Source of the DNA: Acanthococcus lagerstroemiae
Taxonomy: Eukaryota; Arthropoda; Insecta; Hemiptera; Eriococcidae
Assembly (NCBI GenBank): GCA_031841125.1
Contig: CM063106.1
Location: 67,382,101 to 67,446,100 of the forward strand
DNA length: 64,000 nt
Direction: 5' to 3'
Part shown: positions 31,991 through 43,926 of the stretch, piece by piece
Position numbering within the stretch: the first letter of the stretch is position 1
Layout of the letters: every line of letters starts with the position of its first letter
The notes under the pieces: model-generated
What the model saw: only the letters and a program-made list of their open reading frames with translations
The model's database searches: none
Told to the model about the DNA's origin: nothing
Made by a program: the position numbers and the translations under genes

Positions 31991-32699
31991 CCACCACTTC
32001 CTATTGTTGATCCCTTTCATTTTTTTAAACTTCTGAATTATCTTTTCTCCCTTTGTTGATTATTTTTACACATATAGAGTTGTTGGAGGAGGGAGGGGTT
32101 GCCAAATGAAAATAAGTGAATGTCACCAACTGACCAATATTCTTAAATTCGGCAAGTCAAAAAAATTAAAACCAAAAAGATTAAGATTATCCTGACAAAT
32201 TTTTTCCAGATTCGCGCATAAATTTTTTTGCCACTCGTCTTCTTGTCAACAAATATTTGGCATTTCCAGGTTCGCACTAAGTAAATTCAAGATAAACTTT
32301 TTTAACGTCAAACTGTAGCCAACGTAATGGACTATTAGTAATTTATTTGACAGCTTGCGAAAATGGAAAATTTAGAAAAAAATATTGCACCTGTATTTAT
32401 CCATTGTCAATCTGATTTTTCCAACTGAGATTTAATTTTATAAAATTAATCACATCTGGATTTTCTTTTGGAGGGGGGGGGGGATTGATACTTTTCTAAC
32501 GTCATTTTTGCAGGCATACTTTCTAGTTACCTGCTGGCGTATCGGTTTTTACTCCCAAAGTAAATTCAATTTTGTTTAATGCTCCTTGAAACTTCCTGAA
32601 GAAATTTCCAGATTTTCCAAAGCTTGTTCAGTAGGTATTTGTTCGTCAAAAATCTTTAAAATTATTTTCCAGATTTGTTGAATGCTCTCCATGAATCTT
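31991..32699. other. AT-rich DNA without recognised features
   Basis: A G-run at 32474-32483 and AT-rich surroundings. No gene recognised. Confidence 0.4.
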
Positions 32700-33140
32700 C
32701 TGGATTTGTATAATTAAGTTTGAAAGAGTCTGAATGAATCTCGAAGTCTTAAAAACAAGTTCGGCCCTAAAGAATTTAAATATTTTTTCATGTTTGAAAG
32801 CGTTAAAAATAGGTCGTAGGAATACTTACACAAACATAAGAGCTGCAAAGAATCTGAAAGAAGTTTGGAAAAGTCTTGAAAAGTCACAGAGCCTAGAAGA
32901 GTCAAAAAGTCCTACAAAGCAAACGAGTGATGAAGATCCAACTAGTCTTAAAGTATAAAAAAATCTTGAAAAGCTCGAAAATCGAACGAGTTAATAAAAG
33001 TCAAAAGTCTTGATAAGTCAACGAGTTAAAGTGTCTGAAAGAGTCAATAAGAGTCTTGAATAGTCAAATAGTCTTGAGGAGGCAAGAAACCACGAAGAAT
33101 TACAGTAATTAAACACAGCGATTCTTAAATGGAAAATACG
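32700..33140 (+). repeat. Degenerate AGTCTTGAAA satellite
   Basis: Irregular repeats of GAGTCTGAATGAATCTCGAA, AAAGTCTTGAAAAGTC and GTCTGAAAGAGTC, in the orientation of 17830-18420. The 74-codon frame 32734-32958 is produced by the repeat. Confidence 0.6.
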
Positions 33141-33259
33141 AGTCTTGAAAAGATGAAGTGTCATGTACTTACAGGCCTGATGAGAGAGCGGGGGAAAGGG
33201 GGAGACTCATCCCGGGCAAAAAATTTCGGGGGCTGGATTTTTCATCGTGTTTTACTATG

Positions 33260-33565
33260 ACGTCATACTACTGCTTGAGCGAAAACCGTAACGCCCCCCT
33301 CGATACGCTCCTCCCGACACGAAGCCAGCGCCCTTTCGAGCATTACCTCAGAGACATCGGGGTTTTAGCTTATATGCTCTTATTACTGGGTATACTTGAG
33401 AGAAAACCGTAATGCTCCCCCCGTAACGCTCTTTCGGCACGAAGACAGTGATTGACATTTCCACGGAAATTAATGTTTAACATTTTATATGCTTTTACTA
33501 CTGGGTATACTTGAGCGAAAACCGTAACGCTCCCCTGACACGAATTCAGGGTTGACATTTACAGT
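33260..33565 (+). repeat. Tandem units with GAGCGAAAACCGTAACGCTC
   Basis: Three diverged units carry GCGAAAACCGTAACGC (about 33277, 33399 and 33514), each preceded by a TACTGGGTATACTTGA-like phrase in the last two and followed by CGACACGAA. A short SINE tail (33318-33362) interrupts or belongs to the first unit. The opposite-strand short frames are products of the repeat. Confidence 0.6.
33318..33362 (-). mobile_element. SINE tail fragment
   Basis: On the minus strand CCGATGTCTCTGAGGTAATG followed by CTCGAAAGGGCG matches the tail of the tRNA-derived SINE at 57857-57890 almost exactly. Only about 45 bases are present. Confidence 0.6.
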
Positions 33566-34750
33566 CTGCAGCTGTGCTGTTAATAGAAATTTCCATGGAA
33601 ATTTTTTATTGAGGTACGAAAGCATATAAAATGTTACACTGCGTGTCCCTGTAGGAGACACGTATTTTAGGAGGTAGTAGAGTGACAGGGCTTCGGGCGC
33701 GGATCTACGGGAAAAGGGAGGAAAATGGGGAAATTTCCCCCAAAACCCCCCAAAAAAAAGAAGATTTTCAAACAATTTTCATCTGAAGTGCTTTTGGATC
33801 AGACTAATTGAGAAGGAGCTATCTCAAAGTTTTTGGGGTGTTTTCAGCGCAAAACTATGATTTTGAACAGAGCTCGAGAAAAATTACACACCCTTCTTTG
33901 GATTTCTCCTCAGGGCTCAGATTTCCTCTTGACAATCTTGGTCATGTAGATTCAAGAAGTTAGTTCTTTTCTAACGTTATCTGAGAATAGTTAGCCCTCT
34001 TTCAGACTTACGAGTGTTTCAGATTTTTTGAAGTTCTAAAGTGTTTGACAATAAAGTGTGCGAATTTGTAAATACTTGGTAATCACTTGTCTCATAATGG
34101 TGAAAAGTCTTTAAAACCTTTCAGAACACGCTTGAGATCTCTTTAAGACTTTACTTAACTTGGGAAGGGGAGGATATCTTATTAACACACAGGGAGCAGC
34201 TGGGGATGTTGGCCCCGGGCCTGGCTTCCGCAAAGGGGACCGTGGATACAATTTTTCAACAACAGTCATTGAAAATTACCCAAGAATAGAACCGATTTTT
34301 GTCTCGGCTTTTTATCAGGATTCCTCTTGCAAAGGAGAAAAGTGATTAATTAAGAGATATTTTGAGTAATGTTGATAGGACTGTAGGTAGGTACCATTCA
34401 AAAGGATCGAACTACTGACTGTACTACTACACATTTTCTCTGAAGGGGGACTAAACTTCACAACTCACCTGTTTCTGGTTTCTTCAACCAAAAATTGTGA
34501 CAGCTAAATTTTCGATAGAAGAACTTGATGTGTCTTTCCATTTTCATTTCTAAGGCAGCAAACTATCTTCGGAAATCCTAACGGTGGTAAGTTGTCTTTT
34601 GCCCTCTCCCCAATTCCACCGCTTGTATCTGCATTTTGATACAGAGTCGGCTTTCAACAATTCAAGCCAAATCGTAGGGACCTCATTGAAGGCATTTCGA
34701 GCCGAACTTTAGGTACCACAGGGCCCATTATCCTCCTAGCTTTCACCAAC
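33566..34750. other. Non-coding DNA with G/C-run debris
   Basis: 33700-33760 carries C-run text (AATTTCCCCCAAAACCCCCC). 34000-34140 has sparse AGTCTTTAAAACC satellite words. 34200-34240 has GGCCCCGGGCCTGG debris. No gene recognised. Confidence 0.4.
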
Positions 34751-35570
34751 GTCATCGAACGAAATTTACACCGATGTACGAGGAACATTCAAGTCCTTCT
34801 GCTCGGGAGCAACATTAACATTAGAACTGCATGCCCCTTCATAAAATGTCAATTTCGTTGTCTTCATTTGATCATGGGCGAACAGATGCACATCGTCGGC
34901 ATCACCGGTTGAAAAAAATGTTTTCATATAGCCAACAGCGTGCCAACAGACTAACCAAGATTTATTGCGTTCATTGTTAATACGGTACAGTATGGTACTA
35001 TTAAAAGTATATACATAAAACGACAAAATAAATATTCATAAAATGAAAAAGCTACGCGATACGTCTTTGATAAAGACTGGTGTTGGCCTACAATGGAAAG
35101 TACGAGCGCGCGCTCGCTTATACGCGTACGAAAGCATAATATAATATGACAATATATATTGTTATGATTTATTTTGACCACATTGAAAGACCGATAAATT
35201 TTCATAATACGAGACGCAGTAATGAAATTTATCAACCGGCGATGGGAAAATTTAAATATGACCAGTCAGCGGATTTCTGATGCTGTCATTGCTGCTGCGT
35301 CCCAATGGAGGCAGTCGTATGGAATGTTTTTGAACGCTTCATCACTCGGATTTGTAACCGAGCGTCCATGTATCGGTTTGTATGAGAAATCGGGGACAAC
35401 GTACCCCATCTTACCACAATACGTTCGCAGAATTCTAATTTTGGAGGCTAGACAGCCGTACGTTCCTCTGGATTCCAAAAGGGATGAAGAGACAGATTTG
35501 AATTGAAGTATTAGTAGGGCTGCAGTGGAGGAGATGGAAGCGTGTTGTGCCTCCAATAATTTAGTAAGCT
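34751..35570. other. Unique-looking DNA with unrecognised open frames
   Basis: Frames of 86-96 codons overlap on both strands (34951-35235 minus, 35222-35506 plus, 35266-35556 minus). None has a recognisable domain. The plus frame 35222-35506 is hydrophilic with no signal peptide. Splice sites were not convincing. It may be old unique DNA. Confidence 0.25.
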
Positions 35571-35575
35571 TGGCA

Positions 35576-35679
35576 TTGGTACTGATGCGATGCTCGAAAG
35601 GGTAGTTTCCGGTGTCGGGGGTGCGGTGTCATAGTGGCCACTTTGGCATGCGTGTATCGCCATACGTCCCACCACACCA
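35576..35679 (+). mobile_element. R1-clade 3' end, about 104 bp
   Basis: TGATGCGATGCTCGAAAGGG through GTGTATCGCCATACGTCCCA to CACACC is the terminal part of the R1 3' untranslated region. A clear target duplication could not be fixed. Confidence 0.8.
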
Positions 35680-36735
35680 TTATAGCCGAATTTTTAGAAT
35701 TTTGAAAGAAATTTGGACACTTAGTCCGTAGCGTTGCAAATGGAATGATCCCTACTTTTACACCTTATATTGACTTAAATATTATGATTCTGCAGAATTA
35801 TTAAATTTGTTTAGGGTTGAACTCTAGGTAGCTAGATTTCTTTCAAATTTTGTGAACTGGTTACCCATCTACATGAACTATCAAAGCTCCCTTCCATTCT
35901 CCCTGCTTAAAAGATTTCCCAGTCCCTTTCAGAAATGAAAAAATTAGCACGGGAGAGAAGAAAGTGGCGAGACGCGACCTGTTGGTCGAGAGATTAAGGA
36001 GTATATCACCATCATCATGAAAAAAAGAAAAAAGAAATAGGATAACAAAAGAAGAGATGCCCCTTTAATATTTTCAGTTTCTGGAGAATGACCCTTGTAC
36101 CGCGGCTCGCCTAAGTGCCTCTATGTCTGTAGTCTTCCTGTTTGGTTGAGGAGATGGCAAAGTGGCCGTCTATTTTTCCACTGGAGGCATTATTTTTTTT
36201 ATTTTATTTTTTTAAATGGGTGAATATGGAGGTTAAAACAGATTTGTACCCACGATTTTTCGGATTTCTGGTTGACAACGCCCTTGATGTTTTCTCACAC
36301 AGGAGAAGGCGAGGGGCAGGATTTTCAACATTATAGGGAGATAAACATCATCGCGATGTCATCTTCACTGTATCTCTGATTTTTACAGGTCCTGCAGTAT
36401 TCGATTTGAAAAGAATCCTGAATCCACATTTCGCGGTGGAGTCATGATAGCGTGAAAGCACCTTTACTAAACTCGAAAAGTTCAAAAGGCGAATTTTCCT
36501 GGAGAGAGACCAGCACGTTAGACATTTCATCTGGATACAACCAGGCTTGTGGAATTTCACAATTTTGTTAAACTTCTTGAGAAACAAGACATTGTTGGCG
36601 CGAAATCCCCCGGCCATGAATAGCTATCACTTGTAGACAGTTTTGACTGGCAGATGTTATTTTTTGTCAAACAACTGGATTTTTCCACTCCATGAACCTT
36701 GGAACAGGAACACAAGGAAGAAAATGGATAGAAGC
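35680..36735. other. No recognisable feature
   Basis: AT-rich sequence with a T-run at 36188-36212 and short open frames. Nothing was recognised. Confidence 0.4.
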
Positions 36736-36737
36736 TT

Positions 36738-36970
36738 TTGAAATGTGGTGTTGTCAGAGAGTATTGAAAATCAAATGGACAGAAGAGATCAGAAATGAAG
36801 AAGTATTGAGGCGAACAGGAAGGAAAAAATAAATTTGGAATGTAATCGTGAAGAGTTAAAATGATAGGTCATAATATGAGACATCCAGGGATATTGTCAT
36901 TACTGCTAGGAGGAATGGTTGAGGAAAAGTACTGGAAAGGAAGGCAAAGAATGAGCTATGTTTTATTTTT
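36738..36970 (+). pseudogene. Non-LTR retrotransposon, C-terminal remnant
   Basis: The plus strand reads EAFEMWCCQRVLKIKWTEEI, RNEEVLRRTG and, after a frame change, MIGHNMRHPGILSLLLGG and WKGRQRMS. This order (EMW-x-R-x-LKI-x-WT; N-x-EVL-R; GH-x-MRH; GKR-x-R-x-RQRMSW) is the C-terminal region of a widespread insect reverse-transcriptase polyprotein family. Two or more frameshifts are present. It directly abuts the truncated gypsy element at about 36975. Confidence 0.65.
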
Positions 36971-36984
36971 ATTTTCAGAGTCGG

Positions 36985-37555
36985 TTATGGCAGATGGACG
37001 TCGCCCATTGTGCTGGTACCAAAGAAGGATGGTACAACACGGTTGTGTGTGGATTATCGATGGCCGAATGATGTGACTTCGAAAGACAGTTACCCATTGC
37101 CGCGGATCGACGACACACTAGATGGATTAGGTGAAAGCGAGTGGTATACCACAGTGGATTTGAATAGTGGTTACCACCAAGTGATCCTCCACCCAGAGGA
37201 TAAAGAGAAGACAGCGTTCTCAACTGGTTCCTGACTCTGGCAGTACACAGTGATGCCCTTTGGACTGTGTAATACGCCAGCTACATTTGAGCGTTTGATG
37301 GAGATAGTCCTGCGAGGCCTACTAGGCAAGATCGGCCTAGTGTATCTCAATGATGTAGTCATCTTTGGAGGATCTACCCAGCAGCAACACCTAAATAAGG
37401 TCAGACAGGTGTTCTTCAGGTTCCAGAGTGCCGGGTTGAAGCTGTCACCCAAGAAGTGTTCCCTGACCCAGAAGGAGGTACAATTTTTGAGCCATGTCAT
37501 CTCCAAGGAAGGAATCCGGAACGACCTAGATAAGCTATCTCCAGTAGAAAAGTGA
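36985..37555 (+). pseudogene. gypsy reverse transcriptase domain, decayed
   Basis: The frame shows VPKKDGTTRLCVDYRWPND, then YPLPRIDDTLDGLGESEW, VDLNSGYHQV, and after an in-frame TGA at 37232-37234, VMPFGLCNTPATFERLME and GLVYLNDVVIF. These are the conserved reverse transcriptase motifs in order. The catalytic YxDD box reads YLND, with the first Asp replaced by Asn, which should abolish polymerase activity. A second TGA follows VEK at 37553-37555, where the family has Trp-Pro. The frame stays the same across both stops, so these are point mutations. Confidence 0.88.
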
Positions 37556-38020
37556 CCAGTTCCAGGGGACGAACGTCAGACCAGGAGCTTCCTCGGATTC
37601 TGTTCCTACTACCGAAGGTACATCCGAGACTTTGCTGGTATTGCCCGACCACTGCATCAGCTAACAGAAGATCGCTGGGAATTTGTCTGGACAGACAAGT
37701 TCACAGAAGCCTTTGAGAAATTGAAGAAGCTGTTGTGTACAGCTCCAGTCTTGGCTTTTCCAAAGCCGGAGCAGCCATTCATTGTGACACGGACGCCAGC
37801 AACACAGCTATTTGAGGTGTACTCGCCCAGCTGGAAGATGGGAATGAGCGCGTCATTGCCTACTACAGCAAGTCTCTTTTGTGACCTGAGTGGAACTACT
37901 GTGTTACTAGGAGTTATTATACTCTGGACTGACCATTCAGCATTACAGTGGCTCCTGTCCTTCAAATATCCCAAGGGATAGATCGCGAGGTGGCTTCAGT
38001 AGCTACAGGAGTATTCCTGC
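37556..38020 (+). pseudogene. gypsy connection and RNase H region, frameshifted
   Basis: RSFLGFCSYYRRYIRDFAGI and LHQLTEDRWEFVWTDKFTEA continue the reverse transcriptase frame and give the typical connection region. The RNase H start, DTDASNTAI, appears one frame over from about 37786, followed by LAQLEDGNERVIAYYSKSL. A further shift precedes WTDHSALQWLLSFKYPKG. Part of the RNase H core between these blocks is shortened. Confidence 0.75.
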
Positions 38021-38048
38021 GAAATACAGTTCCAGAAAGGCAAAAGCT

Positions 38049-39490
38049 ATGGAAATGCGGACGGACGGACTGTCAAGGCGACTGTGCCCTGCAGACTGTC
38101 GGTTCTGTCAGCAGCTGGAGAAGAAGGAACTTGCGTCCATTAAGCGAGTATTGCTGCAGTCCAGTGATGCACTGAAGAAAGATGAGCTGGAGGATGAAGT
38201 CGTTTGTCGGATTCTACAGGCCAAGCAAGCAGGCGAAAGACCACCGTGGAAGGAAATTTCGGATCAGTCACAAGAGCTGAAAGCTCTGTGGGCCCAGTGG
38301 GACTTGCTGCGCATTAGTGACGGCCTTCTGGTGCGCGCTTGGGAGTCGGAAGATGGCACAACAGTGCGAATGCAGACCATCATTCCATGGAAGAAGGTTA
38401 TGGAAATCCTACATGGTGTACCTGACCAAGTTTCTGGAGGGCATCTGGGCACCACAAAAGCTGTAGTGAATATTAGAGAGCGCTTCTACTGGCCAATGTA
38501 CAAGGAAGATGTGGAAGACTGGTGTTGCTGCTGCACCACTTGTGCGGCAGTAAGGGCCATAAACTCGGTCTTGTGGGAGGATGCATAAGTACAACGTTGG
38601 ATATCCATTTGAACGGGTTGTAATGGACATTGCAGGACCATTACTGCTCTTGGATGCTGGAAACCAGTATGTGTTATGTGTAGGCGATTACTTCAGTAAA
38701 TGGCCTGAAGTATACCCGATGCCAACACAGGACGCTGATGTAGTGGCCAGGACGCTGACAGAGAATTGGATCACCCATTATGGTGTCCCACTGGAGCTAC
38801 ATACAGACCAGGGGGAGGAACTTCAAATCCATGTTATTCGAAGAAGTATATTAGGTTCTGGGAATCCAAAAGACTAGAACTACTCTGCTGCATCTGCAAT
38901 CCGACAGCATGGTTGAGCGATTCAACCAGACGCTCAAGGAATATCTGGCCAAAGTCGTTGCCGAGCACCCAAGAGACTAGGGTCAACACATTCCGTTGTT
39001 TCTGTTGGCCTACAGATGAGCCGTCCATGAAAGTACACAGCACACTCCCGCAAAGGTCGTCTTTAGCAGGGGGTTATGATTACTGTGCGATCTGGTGTTT
39101 GGAACTCCACCTCAACAGCCGCAACCGGTGGACAAGTTTGTCAGCCAACTGAGAGAAAAGCTCGACTCTACTCATCGCATGGTCCGAAATCACTTGCGAA
39201 TTGTCAGTAACTGGATGAAGACTCGCTATGACATCAAAGCCAACAAGGTCGGCTTCCAGGCTGGGGACCGTGTCTGGTTTTACAATCCGCAACAAAAGAG
39301 AGGACGGAACCCGAAGCTACAGAGTCGTTGGGCAGGACTGTACATCATACTCAAGCGGATCAACAATGTTGTATACCGGATTCGGAAGCTTGGTGGTGGA
39401 CAAGCCAAAGTCGTGCACCTTGATCGTGTGGCACTCTGGTATAGTGACCATGAAGAAGATCTGGAGCCTGGCCGGGACGTCCAGGCTTAA
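38049..39490 (+). pseudogene. gypsy integrase region, decayed
   Basis: GGHLGTTKAVVNIRERFYWP and CCCCTTCAA form the zinc-binding HHCC-type region (38434-38560). The core follows after a stop: VVMDIAGPLLLLDAGNQYVL and LELHTDQGEEL supply two catalytic Asp, and SMVERFNQTLKEYLAKVVAE, in another frame near 38905-38965, supplies the Glu. The C-terminal region (39095-39490) is open: VGFQAGDRVWFYNPQQKRGR and KVVHLDRVALWYSDHEED. At least two frameshifts break the core. In a working copy the protein would insert the cDNA into chromosomal DNA. Confidence 0.85.
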
Positions 39491-39501
39491 GGAGGGGGCA
39501 G

Positions 39502-39745
39502 TGTGGCGAATAATTCTGAACATTTGAGATACGTGAAGAAAGATCGACACGTTGCAAGCAGCAGAATAGAAGTTTGATAACGGAAGCGATAAGGAATTTC
39601 GCCGATAACGCCGGGATATATAAAGGCCGCTAGCTGTCGACGTGTAGTCTAGTCTTGTATAGCGATCTAGCTACTGTTTTTGTGCGTTTGTATTAGTGTG
39701 ACATTAAAAGTTCTTAGTGCGTGTGTTCGTGCGAATCTCGTTACA
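39502..39745 (+). repeat. gypsy 3' LTR with TATA box
   Basis: Starts TGTGGCGAATAATTC directly after the polypurine tract and ends CGTTACA. It contains GGGATATATAAAGG (39614-39627), a good TATA box, about 30 bases ahead of an initiator-like TCTAGTCTTG, and ACATTAAAAG near the probable polyadenylation region. It is the same family as 62038-62309. TG...CA ends fit an LTR. Confidence 0.88.
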
Positions 39746-40380
39746 ATAGAGAATAGACATCAGGGTTGGACGGACAAATTACCTCATGGCTGTAGGATAC
39801 TTTAATAGTTCTTGCACCTCCAAACCCTTCCGCTGACGGTTTCAGCTTCCTTGCTTAGGCCATCGTTTCCATTTTTTGTGTTTACATATTTAATAATTTT
39901 ATTATGAATGGTGGTGGGAGCTTCTGAGGACTATAACAACAACGGTAATAACTTGTGTGCACTGCGATGCGGAGCTACAAATACCAATGTTCCTCATCTT
40001 AGCCAGCTCACTTTAGGCCATTGTCTAGACCAGCCGTGAAGTGAGCTAGTGATCATTTCCTCCAGCTTATTCATCTGATTTTAACTCATGTGGCCTTTTC
40101 AGATGCCGGTGCCCTACACGATTTAATTGCCCAATAAAATCAAGTTTAAGTGACTCCGACATTTCCGTAGGTCCTCAATCTTGCACTGGCACAAATCGAG
40201 TATTCGTCCAGGTTATTCGCCATCCATTTTAATCGTCGCACTGTCCCATCACCGCGGTGCTATCGCGCGTATAGTCCATAATGTGCTCCAATAAAAAATT
40301 GGAGTTACTCTTAAGGGGGGGGGGAAGGAAAATAATAAAACAGGAACAAAAAATAAATATGGGAAAGAACACCTAGTAAA
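39746..40380. other. No recognisable feature
   Basis: AT-rich DNA, a G-run at 40314-40324. No gene recognised. Confidence 0.4.
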
Positions 40381-42700
40381 CCTATTAAACCGCTATTATA
40401 AAAATAATCGTGCCTAAAACCCTGTACGTTATAAACGTGTTAACGACTTTAACGATTTCACGCACGAAACCAAACCGGTTGGACGTAAGCAATAACAAGT
40501 TGGTCTCTTTTTTTTTGATTGACAACACCGAAAATGAATTAAATCGAAATAGGCCCGATAAAGTCATAATCGCGGAAACTAATTTGGATTTTGTTTGCTG
40601 TCACGTTTTCTGTAGATCTATACGTTTGTCTGCGTGCGCGACTGAGAGGCTGTGAGATGCTGAGACGGCACGCCGTTTCCAACGGGACCCGACGGGTCGA
40701 CGGGTCAGCTCGGCCCTCAATCCAAACTGGTTTGCCGGACATCATCTTCGTTTTCATTGATTAAGACGACGGCCGCGAAGACCCCGAAATTCCGGAGTAA
40801 CGGAGTGGATTCACGATTCGTGTAAACCAGTCGTATAATATGGAAAATTGTGATTTTTTTAGTCGGTGATTCTCGGACTCTCCGGTCTTTCGAGTCCCGG
40901 ACTCGGCGTTATCGGAAATTAGTCGCGATGAAAGGTCTTCATTATTTTCACGTCACCGGGGACACGTGTTTTATGTCCTCGTATTTAATGGAAATGGGTA
41001 ATTTACGATCGACGCGGCGGGGAAGACGGCCGCAGAAGGGGGGACGGGACAGAGGGGGGGCCGGGCGATGATGTTTTCGAATCAACGCCGGGCCGGGATT
41101 ATTTATACTCGACGTGTACATAAAACAATAGAGAGTCGATGTCGGCGTAGGCGTTTATGCGATTCACGGAAAGTAAAAAAGCGTGTCTTTATGGCGATGA
41201 AAACGCGGCCCCGTCGGCCGGCCGGCTAGACGATGGAGCTGCTCGTGACGAGCGCGCGGCCGGGCTCCGGGGAGCGCGTGGCCGGTGACGGGTCGCCAGC
41301 GGTGACCGTCGCCGGAGCGACTTCGGACGGTAGCGCGCGCGGCCATCTCGCCCATATTTAGTTGCAAGGCCGGTAATTATGGATGGATGGCCTGTACGGA
41401 GGATGTTGGTGTGCGCTGGAAAAAGAGAGAAAAAGACGGAGAAAATGGTCGTCCGCTGGAAAAGACCACCGCATAAGCAACATTATTTCTAACTCCGGTT
41501 TTGATTAAAACGCTCCATTACGGGGAGAATATATACTTTTTTTTTCTCTTTCTTATATTTCCTCTTTCTCGATTTGTGTCTCCTCGCCGAGGCATACGTA
41601 TCGTTAAAATAAATTCGTTTAATTTATTTAATATTTTAGAGCAGCCGAGAAGGCGACAGCGGCGTCCGCGGAGGTCCAGTCGGACCGACTCGAACGGTGA
41701 GCTTGCGGAAAGCTGTAGGACTCGGTCGCGATCTCGCGAAAAAAAAAAGAACTCTCGTTAAAAATAATTAGTCAAAAGTCTGCGGGATTAATTTTGCGTG
41801 CTGGCCGCGCGATACTTGATTTACAACCGCCGGGCTTCGCCTATTAATTATTCCTATTTGGCTAATAATAAAAAAGCAGCGTTTATAGATTTTAAACGCG
41901 AGCATCTCGCCGTGCGCGCGTATATAAAACCCCGGCCCCGGCGTATATACCGTCGTAAACCAAAATGGTCACATACCGAGACAATAAAAACAATGCCGTA
42001 GTAATTATCGAGTCGTATGTAGAAAAAATTGTAAATAAAATCCGGGGGCCATTAAACTCTTCTAATGTTGAAAAATAAATCAAATCATTAAACGATTTGA
42101 CCCGCTGCGATTATAGTCGCTTATATTATTTTAACGAGATATCATCCCGGTATTTACATAACAATGAACAATATAATTTCTTTTTTCTCTCTCGCTCTTT
42201 CTCCGCCAGCACAGTTTCTCGTAGACTTCTGGACAACACGATGCCAAACGAAAACTTTTAATAAAAACGTTTGATGGTCCATTCAACCGGTATGTTTATG
42301 ACCATAACACCGGAGTCCAACACTAATAAACTTTTCATCGGGTTATTTGTATTTATTTATTTTTCCTTCATCTTTTTCGTTCGCCTTCACCGGGTAACGT
42401 TCGAATTTACATGTAAATTCGTGTGTGTAAATAAATTCGACTATTTATGACGCGCGTATAGAGTCTCTCCAATGTTGGTGGTAATCGGTGGCGTCTTCGA
42501 AGAATTTTGATAAAGAAATAAGCCACTCGGTGAGTGAAACACGAGAGGATGGAGGAATGCAACTATAACAAGCCGCCAATACCGCCGGTTACCATGCCAC
42601 AGCTTGTATTTTGATTAACGTCAGACATACGTTCGGGTAAATGGTAGTGAAAGGTGATCGATGCGAACACGTTGGCACGTCAACACGAATTTACATTTTC
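40381..42700. other. CpG-rich, TE-poor island
   Basis: CpG dinucleotides are dense (for example 40640-40790, 41000-41350, 41640-41740, 41890-41960) and none of the window's repeat families occurs here. A TATA-like TATATAAAACCCC lies at about 41920. This contrast suggests an unmethylated host region, perhaps a promoter or enhancer with small exons of a gene mostly outside the window. Several short open frames are present, but only one splice-bounded candidate exon is listed. Confidence 0.4.
41640..41696 (+). CDS. Candidate small host exon, 57 bp
   Basis: A pyrimidine/AT-rich run ending TATTTTAG precedes it and a consensus donor GTGAGC follows, giving an AG/GT-bounded 57-base segment. One frame reads AAEKATAASAEVQSDRLER, an Ala/Glu-rich composition plausible for protein; the other frames are also open. 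It sits in the CpG-rich island. No partner exon or homology was recognised, so the call rests on splice signals and base composition alone. Confidence 0.25.
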
Positions 42701-43926
42701 ACGGCCAAATACTAAGACGGTAGACGCTAGATAGCACACGCGCAAAATTTCAAAAATGAGGCTCCTTTTGCACATTGAGTAATGTTCTGACCGCATAATT
42801 AGGCTCTACTACTTTCAGAAACTATAAAGCTGTTCTGTTGAATTTTACGATGCGATGATTCCAGAATACTCCCCCCCCCCCGCCATCGAAGAATACCGGG
42901 AGATGTTATCATCATCATCATTGACTTGTTGAAGTCTATCGAAGAGGCCCTGACTTTATTCTCGGATTCGGTGTATGAGTGTGCGCCATTTTCCCGGTAT
43001 CGGACTAATCTTGTGCATTCAGTGATCTCCCCCTACCTCTTCTGCCGTCGGCATATCCCTGCACTACTATTCGGATCGGGCATATAACAACAACAGTGCA
43101 GTGCTATTTTTAAGCAAAAAAGAAGATCCCTCGGATTTCGATAAAAATGAGCTCATCTGAAAGGAAATTTGATTGGCTACAAGGCATGTTCTTTTCAATT
43201 TTCCGTTAATCGCATTCAATCTCGAGATATTTTGAAAAAACTTTAAAATTATCAGAAACTGCTGCGCTGAACTCCCCCTTTTCGCCCCCTTTTCCTTATC
43301 AGTTTTTCTTTAATCGATGCTAGCGAACCTACAATTTGCCCGGTCCGAATGGTTTCCGGGCTGTTCCTTCGTGTTACACGTCCTGCTGTGGTGTGCATTC
43401 CATGCAAAGCAAGGTAAGCGCCGCTTACCCTGAAAATTCCCGAGAATAGTATATCTTGCAAAAGTTTGCAAACTATTTTTTTAAAATACATACTCGAAAA
43501 GCAGTAGTTTATAGGAGTTGCTGGAACGCTTAGGTATCAAAACACGCATAAGCGACAAAACCGACGCGGCTGTCCGTCTAGTGTGAACCTTCCTCCTACT
43601 ACCAACTACGGTTTTGACGTCACTTTTTTTGCTCTAGTGCAAAACAAGATTATTTTTGCACCCTTTTTGGTGTTTTGTTTACATAGCACATTGTCAATTG
43701 GGAAATTTCACTTCTTGCACTGAAAAGTGGTTACAAATAAGACGCTTTTCGAACATGTAGAAAAAAAAAGTTTTTGTATACAATATCAGCTTCAACTTGT
43801 AACAAATAAAACACAATGAAACATTGGGCAAAACAGTGACTGTATTGACACTTATGACGCTTTTGCTCAAGTATACAAATAACAAGCAGCTAGCTGCTGG
43901 AAGAGGGTCGGCCCTCGACTGAAAAA
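42701..43926. other. No recognisable feature
   Basis: A C-run at 42870-42881, a short ATC repeat at 42908-42922 and AT-rich DNA. No gene recognised; the 79-codon minus frame at 43252-43491 has no domain. Confidence 0.4.

Larger units (their letters stand above)
36975..39745 (+). mobile_element. Ty3/gypsy LTR retrotransposon, 5'-truncated, with 3' LTR
   Basis: In order on the plus strand: reverse transcriptase (about 36985-37560), connection and RNase H (37560-38000), zinc-binding and core integrase (about 38420-39000), integrase C-terminal region (39090-39490), polypurine tract AAGGAGGGGGC (39489-39499) and 3' LTR (39502-39745). Gag, protease and the 5' LTR are absent. Several stops and frameshifts split pol, so the copy is dead. 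No envelope gene is present between integrase and LTR. The element begins right after a non-LTR tail. Confidence 0.9.
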
